Assembly (NCBI GenBank): GCA_017622135.1
Contig: JAGARR010000018.1
Coordinates: forward strand, 1-64,000
Source of the DNA: Spirochaetaceae bacterium
GTDB taxonomy: Bacteria; Spirochaetota; Spirochaetia; Treponematales; Treponemataceae
Reading direction: 5' to 3'
DNA: 64,000 bases
How positions within the stretch are numbered: the stretch's first letter is position 1; the number at the start of each line of letters is the position of its first letter. Positions 41,653 through 50,134 of this stretch are shown here, piece after piece. The notes beneath the pieces are model-generated. The model was given only the letters and a program-made list of their open reading frames with translations. It did no database searches and was not told the origin of the DNA. The translations under genes were made by a program, and so were the position numbers.

Positions 41653-44600
41653 ATGTTCCGTATCTATGTAGAGCGAAAGCCTGGCTTTCAGAATGAGGCG
41701 GAGAGAATCCGCAGTGAGTTGACTGGTTTTTTGGGGATTTCTGGGGTTGCCAGTGTCCGTTACCTGAACAGGTATGACATCGACCATGTTGACTCTGAGG
41801 TGGCACAGCTGGCAGCCTCCCGTATTTTCAGCGAGCCCCAGAGCGACTGCTTCAGTTTCCAGCAGCTGGAGCTTACAGAAGAGGATCAGGTCATTATCTG
41901 GGAGTATCTTCCCGGGCAGTACGACCAGCGCTCCGATTCGGCCGGCCAGTGCCTTTCCCTGCTGCTGGCAGGTTTGGGCGGAGAGTCTGCTGCCCTGGCT
42001 CCCCAGGTTCGCTGTGCCAAGATGGTGATTCTCCGGGGAGAGTTGAGCCTTGCCGACTTGGACAAGATAAAGGACTACCTCATCAATCCGGTGGACTCCC
42101 GCCTGGCCTCCCCCGGTATTCCTGAAACCCTGGACATGAGCATTTCCCTGCCTGACGACATCCCCGTCATGAGGGATTTCATCTACATGGGAATTGTCTC
42201 TCTGGAAGAATTCCACAAGGATATGGGACTTGCCATGGACATGGCCGACCTGACCTTCCTCCAGTCCTACTTCCGCAAGGAGGGGCGCAATCCCACGGAG
42301 ACGGAGATTCGGGTGCTGGACACCTACTGGTCCGACCACTGCCGCCACACCACCTTCAATACGGTGCTGGAGGAGGTGGCCATTGAGGAGGGGCCCTTTG
42401 CCCAGCGGTTCCGCCAGTCACTGGAAAACTACACCGATATGCGGGCGGAGCTGTACGTCGGCCGTGACGACAAGCCGATGACCCTCATGGACATGGCGGT
42501 GATTGGGGCGAAGTACCTGACAAAGCAGGGCAAGCTGGATGACATCGAGCTTTCCGCCGAAATCAACGCCTGCTCCATCTACATCGACGTGAACTACACC
42601 CATCCTGAGCCACGAACTGAGCGTTGGCTTTTGATGTTCAAGAACGAAACCCACAACCATCCCACGGAGATTGAGCCCTTCGGAGGTGCGGCCACCTGCA
42701 TTGGAGGTGCCATCCGTGACCCCCTTTCCGGCCGCTCTTGGGTGTACCAGTCCCTGCGAGTGACGGGAGCAGCCGATCCCACGGTGCCGGTGGAGCATAC
42801 CCGGAAGGGAAAACTGCCCCAGATGAAGCTGACCCGTGAGGCCGCCGCCGGATTCAGCTCCTATGGCAACCAGATTGGCCTTGCCACGGGACAGGTGGCG
42901 GAGCTCTACCATCCTGGCTTTGAGGCCAAGCGCATGGAGCTGGGGGCGGTCATTGCGGCGGCTCCTGCCCATATGGTGATGCGTGAGGAGCCTGAGTGTG
43001 GCGATGTGGTGGTGCTGGTGGGGGGCGGAACAGGCCGTGACGGAATCGGTGGTGCCACAGGATCCTCCAAGGTGCACACCGTGGAGTCCGTGGTGGATGC
43101 CGCCGCCGAGGTGCAGAAGGGGAATGCCGTGGAGGAGCGGAAGATCCAGCGCCTGTTCCGCAATCCCCAGGTGAGCCGTATGATTCGTCGCTGCAACGAC
43201 TTTGGTGCCGGCGGCGTGGCAGTGGCGGTGGGAGAACTGGCCCCTGGTCTAGACATCGACCTTGACGCGGTGCCCAAGAAGTACGAGGGATTGAACGGCA
43301 CCGAGCTGGCCATCTCCGAGTCCCAGGAGCGCATGGCACTGGTGGTGCGGGAGGCTGACGTGGATGCCCTGATGGCAGCCTGTGCCGCAGAGAACCTCAA
43401 TGCAGCTGTCATCGCCAGTGTGACAGATACAAACCGTCTGGTGATGCGGTGGCGGGGGCAAACCATCGTAGACATTGACCGTAGCTTCTTGGATACGGCA
43501 GGTGCAACACGCTCTGCCCGTGCCCTCATCACGTCGCCTGATGCTGACTCGCCCCTGTTGCGGCCCCTGGATTCTGTAGATGCGGCCTTTTCCCCTGCTG
43601 CCATGAGCCAGTCAGCCCAAATTCAGCCCACGGGTTCCTTGGTGAAGACTACCCGCAGCTGGTTGGTGCATGGGGTGGAAAATGCCTGGCGCAGGCTGAT
43701 GGCGGACCTGGCCTGCTGCAGCCAGCGGGGACTTTCCGAGCGGTTCGACGGTTCCATTGGGGCGGGCACGGTGCTGTTCCCCTTGGGTGGCCGCTACCAG
43801 TCCACACCGGAGGCGGGAATGGCCGCCAAGATTCCTGTCCTTGACGGCGAGACCAGCACTGTCAGCCTCATGTCTTATGGCTATGACCCACGGATTGCCC
43901 AGTGGAGTCCCTGGCACGGTGGCCAGATTGCGGTGCTGTCCTCCTTGGCAAAGATTGCCGCGATGGGTGGAAATCCCGCCTCCTGCCGCTTGAGCTTCCA
44001 GGAATATTTCGAGCGGACAGTGGATTCCTGCTCCTGGGGAAAGCCTGCTGCCGCCCTGCTAGGTGCCTTGGAGGCCCAGAAAATCTGCGGGACAGCCGCC
44101 ATCGGTGGAAAGGACAGTATGTCTGGTTCCTTCCAGGAACTGAAGGTGCCGCCCACCCTGGTGTCCTTTGCGGTGGCCACCGAGGCTCAGGATCGGGTGC
44201 GGGGCGGAAGCTTTGTGGCCGCACACCATTCCGTGTATCTCATTTCCGTGCCCTACGGAGCTGCCTTGGATCCAGATTTTGATTCCTTCAACCGGAATGC
44301 CGCCGCCCTGTACCAGCTGGGCAGCAAGGTGGTGGCCGCCTATCCGGTGGGGGCTGGTGGTGTTGCCGAGGCGGTGGCCAAGATGGCCTTTGGAAACAAA
44401 ATTGGCCTTGCCATGAAAGGCTCCATTCCTGCGGTGGGATTGCCACTGGATTCCTGCGGCGCACTCCCTGCTGGGGCGGAGGGGCTTTTCCTGCCGGCCT
44501 ATGGCTCCCTCGTGGTGGAGGTGGCCGAAGGCGTTTCCCAGGAAGACCTTGCGGCGGCAGGCTTTGACGGATCCTGCCTCCATCTGCTGGGACAGACCAT

Positions 44601-45690
44601 TGCAGACCCGGTGATAACGGCTGACCTGCCGGGCATCGGCTCTGTGGCGGTGAAGCTGGAGGAGCTGGAGTCCTGCTGGGAAGAAACCCTGTCAAAGGTG
44701 TTCCCGTCAGTCTCATCCGCCCCGCAGGAGAGCTTGCCGGGCTTTGCCTCTGCCACCCACGAGTCCTTGCAGGCTGCCCGACAGGAATTGGAGAAGGGTA
44801 CGGCTGGCCGGGGAGCCTTGAACATTCTCAAGGAGTCCACTCCTCGTATCATCCTTCCCGTATTCCCTGGAACAAACTGCGAGTTCGACATGAGGCGGGC
44901 CTTCAGTCTGGCTGGTGGCGACGCGCGGATTCTGGTGTTCAGGAACAATAGCCCTGAGGCCCTGCAGGAGTCTCTGTCCCAGCTGGCAAAGGAAATCGAC
45001 CAGGCTCAGATTCTTGCCTTCTCAGGAGGCTTTTCTGCTGGTGACGAGCCGGACGGTTCCGGCAAGTTCATCGCCAACGTCATCCGGGAGCCACAAGTTG
45101 CCCAGGCCATCACAGACCTGCTGGAAAAGCGGGATGGCTTGGTGCTGGGAATCTGCAACGGCTTCCAGGCTCTCATCAAGACGGGACTGGTGCCCTACGG
45201 ACGGATTCTGGAGCCTTCTGCCGAGATGCCCACCCTGACCTACAATACCATTGGTCGCCATATCTCCCGTATCTCCCGCACTCGGATGGTGTCTGGCTTG
45301 TCTCCCTGGGCACGGCATCAGTCGGTGCTGGAGGATGCAATCCATCTGGTGCCCATCTCCCACGGTGAGGGACGGATTATCATCAGTCAGGGGCTGGCCC
45401 AGGACTTGTTCCGCAAGGGGCAGGTCTTCACCCAGTACGTGGATGAGTACGGCGGGGTGGCTTTCAGCGAGCCGGACAATCCCAATGGTTCTGCCTACGC
45501 CATCGAGGGACTCACCAGTCCCGACGGACGGGTTTTGGGAAAGATGGGACACAGCGAGCGAACCCTGGGGCCAGACCTGCTGAATGGCAGTCCGTACTTG
45601 ATGGGAAATGTCACTGGCCACGGCGGAGTGTGCAAGAAAACCAGCGCCTGCCAGAATATTTTTGCTGCAGGTGTGTCATATTTCCAATAA
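41653..45690 (+). CDS. purL: Phosphoribosylformylglycinamidine synthase, single-chain (PurL-PurQ fused)
   Basis: The enzyme turns FGAR into FGAM with ATP and glutamine, immediately before the PurM step. The 1345 residues match the long one-chain form. They comprise an N-terminal PurS-like region, two AIR-synthetase-like halves with DTYWSDHCRHTTF and NETHNHPTEIEPFGGAATC, and a C-terminal class I amidotransferase. The amidotransferase begins ILPVFPGTNCEFD, with nucleophile Cys in GICNGFQAL and SHGEGR near the catalytic His. All glutaminase residues look intact. There is no Shine-Dalgarno sequence; ATG 41653 sits 6 nt behind the -10 box. It is monocistronic, or weakly linked to the lipoprotein gene 66 bp downstream. 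Confidence 0.95.
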   Translation: MFRIYVERKPGFQNEAERIRSELTGFLGISGVASVRYLNRYDIDHVDSEVAQLAASRIFSEPQSDCFSFQQLELTEEDQVIIWEYLPGQYDQRSDSAGQCLSLLLAGLGGESAALAPQVRCAKMVILRGELSLADLDKIKDYLINPVDSRLASPGIPETLDMSISLPDDIPVMRDFIYMGIVSLEEFHKDMGLAMDMADLTFLQSYFRKEGRNPTETEIRVLDTYWSDHCRHTTFNTVLEEVAIEEGPFAQRFRQSLENYTDMRAELYVGRDDKPMTLMDMAVIGAKYLTKQGKLDDIELSAEINACSIYIDVNYTHPEPRTERWLLMFKNETHNHPTEIEPFGGAATCIGGAIRDPLSGRSWVYQSLRVTGAADPTVPVEHTRKGKLPQMKLTREAAAGFSSYGNQIGLATGQVAELYHPGFEAKRMELGAVIAAAPAHMVMREEPECGDVVVLVGGGTGRDGIGGATGSSKVHTVESVVDAAAEVQKGNAVEERKIQRLFRNPQVSRMIRRCNDFGAGGVAVAVGELAPGLDIDLDAVPKKYEGLNGTELAISESQERMALVVREADVDALMAACAAENLNAAVIASVTDTNRLVMRWRGQTIVDIDRSFLDTAGATRSARALITSPDADSPLLRPLDSVDAAFSPAAMSQSAQIQPTGSLVKTTRSWLVHGVENAWRRLMADLACCSQRGLSERFDGSIGAGTVLFPLGGRYQSTPEAGMAAKIPVLDGETSTVSLMSYGYDPRIAQWSPWHGGQIAVLSSLAKIAAMGGNPASCRLSFQEYFERTVDSCSWGKPAAALLGALEAQKICGTAAIGGKDSMSGSFQELKVPPTLVSFAVATEAQDRVRGGSFVAAHHSVYLISVPYGAALDPDFDSFNRNAAALYQLGSKVVAAYPVGAGGVAEAVAKMAFGNKIGLAMKGSIPAVGLPLDSCGALPAGAEGLFLPAYGSLVVEVAEGVSQEDLAAAGFDGSCLHLLGQTIADPVITADLPGIGSVAVKLEELESCWEETLSKVFPSVSSAPQESLPGFASATHESLQAARQELEKGTAGRGALNILKESTPRIILPVFPGTNCEFDMRRAFSLAGGDARILVFRNNSPEALQESLSQLAKEIDQAQILAFSGGFSAGDEPDGSGKFIANVIREPQVAQAITDLLEKRDGLVLGICNGFQALIKTGLVPYGRILEPSAEMPTLTYNTIGRHISRISRTRMVSGLSPWARHQSVLEDAIHLVPISHGEGRIIISQGLAQDLFRKGQVFTQYVDEYGGVAFSEPDNPNGSAYAIEGLTSPDGRVLGKMGHSERTLGPDLLNGSPYLMGNVTGHGGVCKKTSACQNIFAAGVSYFQ

Positions 45691-45702
45691 AATATGTATA
45701 TT

Positions 45703-45743
45703 TATAATTGACACCTGTTCCGGAGATTTATGGAGCAGGTGTC
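45703..45743 (+). promoter_or_regulatory. -10 box and long palindrome before the thioredoxin-fold lipoprotein
   Basis: TATAAT (45703-45708) with a weak -35 predicts a start near 45715. Directly after it GACACCTGTTCC (45710-45721) and GGAGCAGGTGTC (45732-45743) form a 12-bp inverted repeat around a 10-nt loop. It overlaps the predicted +1 and ends just before the Shine-Dalgarno GAGGAG. It could be an operator or, in a read-through purL transcript, an RNA hairpin. Confidence 0.45.
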
Positions 45744-45756
45744 CGAGGAGTTTTGA

Positions 45757-46761
45757 ATGAAGAGAATTATGTCTAGTGTTGTCATTTTGGCTGTACTTGT
45801 TGTTTTGATGGGTTTTGTCGGTTGCTCCAGCGCTCCCAAGGGCTGGCTTGCCGACTACGAGGAGGGGCAGCAGCTGGCCTCCAAGAATGGAAAGGACATG
45901 CTGCTGTTCTTCAGCAGCGAGGATACGGATGGAGTCAGCACCCAGCTGAAGACAAACATCTTCGATACAAAGGATTTTATCGACGCTGCCAGCAAGGACT
46001 ATGTGCTGGTGCATCTTGATTACTCCGACTCCAGGATGGCTGCCGTTCAGGTTGGTGAGGATGCCACTGAGGAGCAGAAGGAGGCTGCGGAGGCTGCCAT
46101 GCCCCAGCTGGAAAAGGATATTGCCACAGCCATGAATTTTTCCGTGGCAGGGGGTGCCATGCCAGTGATGCTGCTGACCACACCCCAGGGCTATGTCTAT
46201 GGAAACATCCCCTATGATGCGGCTGTCACAACGCCGGAGCAGTTCCTGACAGTGCTGGCGGACAACAAGGAGAACGGGGACAAGCTGAAGTCCTTGGTGA
46301 AGGCGGTGAATTCCAGCACGGGAGTGGCCAAGCTGAAGGCCATCGATGAGTTGTATGAAGCCACCGATCCTGCCTACAGCTACCTCCTGTCAGACTTGTA
46401 CGGCATGGGCCCAGAGCTGGATCCCAACAACGAGAGCGGTCTCCGTGGCAAATATGCCATGCTGGATGCCTATGCCAAGGCCACCGAGGCCCTGTTCACT
46501 GGCGATGCTGCTACCGCAATCCAAGTCATGCTGGCTCCCGTTGAGGATGGCTTCTGCAGCGATGTGGAGAAGCAGGAGCTGCTGTATCAGGCAGCTTATT
46601 TCTGCTCTTTGATTGGTGACTCCGCAAATATGTTCACCTATTTGAACCAAGCGCTTGAATGTGCCCCTGAAAGCGAGATGGCCGCCTCCATCAAGATGAC
46701 CATCGATGCCTACAATCTGGCCAATGAGAATGCAGGTGTCACTGCGGAGGGGATGGAGTAG
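45757..46761 (+). CDS. Lipoprotein with thioredoxin-like fold lacking CxxC
   Basis: This 334-residue exported lipoprotein starts MKRIMSSVVILAVLVVLMGFVGC, where Cys23 follows a lipobox-like FVG. The next 130 residues resemble thioredoxin-fold proteins (GKDMLLFFSSEDTDG, a cis-Pro-like AMPVMLLTTPQGY). The redox position reads SSEDTD, so there is no CxxC pair and disulfide chemistry is not expected. The C-terminal half is helical with TPR-like units. GAGGAG lies 7 nt before ATG. The CNNM-type gene begins at the stop codon (GTG 46761 overlapping TAGTG), so it is probably the first gene of a three-gene unit. Confidence 0.75.
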   Translation: MKRIMSSVVILAVLVVLMGFVGCSSAPKGWLADYEEGQQLASKNGKDMLLFFSSEDTDGVSTQLKTNIFDTKDFIDAASKDYVLVHLDYSDSRMAAVQVGEDATEEQKEAAEAAMPQLEKDIATAMNFSVAGGAMPVMLLTTPQGYVYGNIPYDAAVTTPEQFLTVLADNKENGDKLKSLVKAVNSSTGVAKLKAIDELYEATDPAYSYLLSDLYGMGPELDPNNESGLRGKYAMLDAYAKATEALFTGDAATAIQVMLAPVEDGFCSDVEKQELLYQAAYFCSLIGDSANMFTYLNQALECAPESEMAASIKMTIDAYNLANENAGVTAEGME

Positions 46762-48074
46762 TGGATCCTGATTCCATACCCTCGGAACCTCCCCCGGCAC
46801 TTGCCGCTGACTCTGCGGCGGTGTCGGGACTTGCGGGACTGCTACTGGCGGTAGTGGTCCTCATCATCCTTTCCATGATTTTTTCCTCATCGGAAAGCGC
46901 CTTTCTGTCAATCAACAGACTTCGTATTCGTTTTCTCCGCTCAAAGAAGGACCGGGGAGCCATCCGTGTGGGACGGCTGTTGGACCGCAAGGAGCAGCTT
47001 TTGAACACGGTGCTGGTGGGCAACAACATTGTGAACATTGCCATCACCGCCCTGCTCACCTCCCTGGCGCTGCAGCTGTTCGGCTCCTCCGGTGTAGGAA
47101 TCGCCACCCTGGCGTCCACGGTGGTGCTGCTGATTTTCGGAGAGATTACGCCAAAGACTGTGGGAAGTCGTCATCCGGAGCCTGTGGCCTTCCTGTTCTC
47201 CGGTCTCATCTCATTTTCTATGAAGCTGCTTTCACCCCTGGTCTTTGTCTTCTCCGGCTTTGCCCGGCTTGCCTCACGGGCCTTGGGCATCAAGTCTAAC
47301 CAAAAGACCGTGTCCTTCACCGAGGATGAAATCAAGAATTTCATCGATGTGGGCGAGGAGGAAGGCGTGCTGGAGCAGGATGAAAAGAGGATGATGCATC
47401 GTGTCTTCCGCTTCACGGACCTGGCGGCCAAGGACATCATGGTTCCACGTACAAAGATTGTGGCCATCAGCCTCACCGCCAGCTACCATTCCATCATCGA
47501 GCTGGCCCAGCAGTCCCGGCTTTCCCGCTTTCCCGTCTACCGTCAGAATCTGGACGACATTGTGGGTGTCCTCTACATCAAGGACATGATGTTCTATCAG
47601 GGAAAGAGCGACAACTTCTTTGTGCGGGACATCATGCGGCCGCCCCTCTACATTGTGGGCACAAAGAAGATGTCCTCGGTGCAGCAGATGCTGCGGGAGA
47701 ACCGGCAGAGTCTGGCGGTGGTCATTGACGAGTATTCCGGTACCGACGGAATCCTTACCACTGAGGACATTTCCCGAGAGATTTTCGGTACGGTGGGGGA
47801 CGAGTTCTACCAGGCGCGGATGCCCCAGACGGTGGAGCTGGCCCAGGGGGAGGCCCTGGTGGATGGGGCTATCCGCCTTACGGAGGTTGCCGAGCGGTTC
47901 GGATGCAGCCTCCACTCCGAATTCTACGAGACCTTGGGAGGCTATCTCAGCGAGAAGCTGGACAAGGTTCCCGTGGAGGGTGACTTTTACCGGGAGCAGG
48001 GAATGCTCTTTACCGTCAAGGAGGCGGATGCAACCCGCATCCTCACCATCCATGTGAAACAGGAGGCTCAGTGA
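46761..48074 (+). CDS. CNNM/CBS-domain membrane protein (HlyC/CorC type), copy 1
   Basis: This 437-residue integral membrane protein is initiated by GTG 46761, which overlaps the stop of the lipoprotein. It has a CNNM (DUF21) transmembrane domain of about four spans with SSSESAFLSINRLRIR and NTVLVGNNIVNIAITALL, two CBS modules (about 205-325) beginning AKDIMVPRTKIVAISL, and a C-terminal CorC/HlyC domain. The family is linked to Mg2+ or other divalent cation export; the old name 'hemolysin C' is misleading. The second copy follows with a TGATG overlap. Confidence 0.9.
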   Translation: MDPDSIPSEPPPALAADSAAVSGLAGLLLAVVVLIILSMIFSSSESAFLSINRLRIRFLRSKKDRGAIRVGRLLDRKEQLLNTVLVGNNIVNIAITALLTSLALQLFGSSGVGIATLASTVVLLIFGEITPKTVGSRHPEPVAFLFSGLISFSMKLLSPLVFVFSGFARLASRALGIKSNQKTVSFTEDEIKNFIDVGEEEGVLEQDEKRMMHRVFRFTDLAAKDIMVPRTKIVAISLTASYHSIIELAQQSRLSRFPVYRQNLDDIVGVLYIKDMMFYQGKSDNFFVRDIMRPPLYIVGTKKMSSVQQMLRENRQSLAVVIDEYSGTDGILTTEDISREIFGTVGDEFYQARMPQTVELAQGEALVDGAIRLTEVAERFGCSLHSEFYETLGGYLSEKLDKVPVEGDFYREQGMLFTVKEADATRILTIHVKQEAQ

Positions 48075-49399
48075 TGTGGGTGCTTACCGTAGTGCTTCTT
48101 GTGGTTTTGGTGGGAGCCTCCGCCTTCTTCTCCTCCTCGGAGACGGCTGTGCTGTCCATCTCGAAAATTCATCTGCGACAGATGGTGAAGGACAGGATGC
48201 CGGGCGCCAAGCGTGTGTCTGCTTTGAAATCAGACATGGATCGCCTCCTGACCACCATCCTCATCGGGAACAACTTTGTGAACAACCTGGCCTCCTCTGC
48301 CGCCACGGCCCTGGCGGTTGACCTCTTCGGCCAGGGGGGCGTGGGTGCCGCCACGGTGGCCATGACCATCATCATCATCATGTTCGGGGAGGTGCTGCCC
48401 AAGACTATGGCTACCATGAGGCCCGACCATCTGGCCTGCCGTGCCTCCCTGCCTTTGATGGTGCTCCAGAAGGTGATGTTTCCCCTGGTGTGGCTCTTTG
48501 CCTGCCTGACCCGTGGAGTGGGCTCCTTTGTGGACAAGGTGTGGAGGTCTGACACGCCTCTGGTGACGGAGGATGAACTGAAGACCCTCATCGCCCTGGG
48601 GAATGCGGAGGGCACCCTGGAGAACAACGAGAAGGATATGCTCTACAAGATATTCGAGTTTACGGACCTGCGGGTGCGGGACATTGCGCGTCACCGCTCC
48701 TTTGTCCAGGGCATTCCCTCCGACGCAAGCTATCAGGAGGCGGTGGCCATCTTCAACAAGTGCGGCTATTCACGCATTCCCGTCTATGACTCGGTCAGCG
48801 GGCAGGAGGGGGACAAGGATGCCTACGTGGGGCTGCTGCACTACAAGACCATGCTGTTCTATCAGGGCAATCGGGAGGAGAAGGACTTTGCCCGCCGCCA
48901 CATGAAGGAAATTCTCTACGTGCCGGAGACAAAGCTTGCCGTGTCCCTGCTGCACACCTTCAAGACGGATAGAACCAGCTTTGCGGCGGTGGTGGACGAG
49001 CATGGAACCACCAGCGGTGTGGTGACGCTGGACGACATCCTCAATGCGGTGATGGGCCGCATGACCGATGAGTACAGCCGTGAGGTGGCTCCTGAAAAGC
49101 GAATTCGCATCCTGTCCTCCACAGACTTCCTTCTGCCGGGAGACCTGAAGCTTTCCGATGTGAACGAGATTTTCAGCCTCCACTGCGAGTCCGAGGACTT
49201 TGACACCCTTGGAGGCTGGCTCTTGGAGCGGTTCGGCTACCTGCCCTCCACCGGAGAGGTGTATCGTGACGGAGAACGAATCTTTGTGGTGGAGGATCAG
49301 GCCCAGCGGCGCATCAAGACGGTGCGGCTGAAAATAAAGGCGGCTGTTAGAAAACAGAGAGTGCCGGTGTCAGGTGATTCGCAGACCGGGGGAAAGTGA
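48074..49399 (+). CDS. CNNM/CBS-domain membrane protein (HlyC/CorC type), copy 2
   Basis: This 441-residue paralogue of the preceding protein has the same order: CNNM domain (AFFSSSETAVLSISKIHLRQ, TTILIGNNFVNNLASSAATA), paired CBS modules (about 195-325) and a CorC/HlyC tail. It starts at ATG 48074, overlapping the upstream stop (TGATG), with GGAGG 7 nt upstream. The tandem pair may form a heterodimer for divalent cation handling, since CNNM proteins dimerise. The C-terminus is extended and basic. A terminator follows at 49408. Confidence 0.9.
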   Translation: MWVLTVVLLVVLVGASAFFSSSETAVLSISKIHLRQMVKDRMPGAKRVSALKSDMDRLLTTILIGNNFVNNLASSAATALAVDLFGQGGVGAATVAMTIIIIMFGEVLPKTMATMRPDHLACRASLPLMVLQKVMFPLVWLFACLTRGVGSFVDKVWRSDTPLVTEDELKTLIALGNAEGTLENNEKDMLYKIFEFTDLRVRDIARHRSFVQGIPSDASYQEAVAIFNKCGYSRIPVYDSVSGQEGDKDAYVGLLHYKTMLFYQGNREEKDFARRHMKEILYVPETKLAVSLLHTFKTDRTSFAAVVDEHGTTSGVVTLDDILNAVMGRMTDEYSREVAPEKRIRILSSTDFLLPGDLKLSDVNEIFSLHCESEDFDTLGGWLLERFGYLPSTGEVYRDGERIFVVEDQAQRRIKTVRLKIKAAVRKQRVPVSGDSQTGGK

Positions 49400-49407
49400 T
49401 GGGAGCA

Positions 49408-49437
49408 GAAGGCGGGATTTCCGCCTTCTATTTTTTT
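49408..49437 (+). terminator. Intrinsic terminator of the CNNM operon
   Basis: GAAGGCGG (49408-49415) pairs with CCGCCTTC (49421-49428), then TATTTTTTT. The T-run doubles as the last codons of the convergent HAD gene. Confidence 0.88.
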
Positions 49438-50129
49438 GCCAGCAGCTCCAGCACCTGGGGAACCTGATAGACCGACTGAATCACCAGCTGGGCGGGACCT
49501 GTTTTTGGAGAATCGGCCTGCTCCACAATTGAGTCCAGGGGATGGGGATGGCCGGTGGCAGTGGCCGGGTGCTGCACAAGGACAGCCTGTCCGCCAATGG
49601 CCTGGTAGCCGTCGGTGTATTTCTTGTGGTCGTCAAAGAAGAGGGTTTCCGCCACGGTGAAGCCGCCTGCGGCAAGGGCGGTACGATAGGAGTCTGGATA
49701 GGGCTTGCCCTTGAAGCCGTTGCTCTGGATGTCGTGGATGCCGGTGAACAGGTCCACTACATTCAGGAATTCCAGTACCCGCTGGGCATGGCAGCGGGGA
49801 GCGTTGGTGAGGATGGTCATGGGGAGACTCAGGGATTGCAGCAATGGTCGCAGGTTTGGGTCGGGATTCAGCTCCTGAAGCTCTTGGGGTGGATGGACAG
49901 CGGCAAAGTATGCGTCGGTGTCCTCCAGTCCGTGCTCTGTCTTGAGCCATTCCAAGGTGGTGCCATAGAAGGGAAGCCGCTGCTGCCGTCGCTCCGCCGC
50001 CTGCTGGAAATCTAGTCCCAGCAAGTCCGCCACAAAGCCGATCATCCTGCTGGTGATGCCCTGGTCGATGGCGGCGGTGGAGGGGTACAGGGTGTTGTCT
50101 AAATCGAATAAGAGATGCGTGATTTTCAT
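49428..50129 (-). CDS. HAD-superfamily pyrimidine 5'-nucleotidase-like phosphatase
   Basis: This cytoplasmic phosphatase of 233 residues begins with HAD motif I FDLDNTLYPST (nucleophile and acid Asp). Motif II is LTNAPR, the Lys motif lies near FKGKPYPDSYR and motif IV is FFDDHKKYTDG. The sequence style (DNTLYP, cap near GTTLEWLKTEHGL) fits the yeast Sdt1/plant-type pyrimidine 5'-nucleotidase branch. It follows rpoN by only 5 bp and should be co-transcribed; a functional link to sigma-54 is not evident. Confidence 0.85.
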   Translation of the reverse strand: MKITHLLFDLDNTLYPSTAAIDQGITSRMIGFVADLLGLDFQQAAERRQQRLPFYGTTLEWLKTEHGLEDTDAYFAAVHPPQELQELNPDPNLRPLLQSLSLPMTILTNAPRCHAQRVLEFLNVVDLFTGIHDIQSNGFKGKPYPDSYRTALAAGGFTVAETLFFDDHKKYTDGYQAIGGQAVLVQHPATATGHPHPLDSIVEQADSPKTGPAQLVIQSVYQVPQVLELLAKK

Positions 50130-50134
50130 ATACG

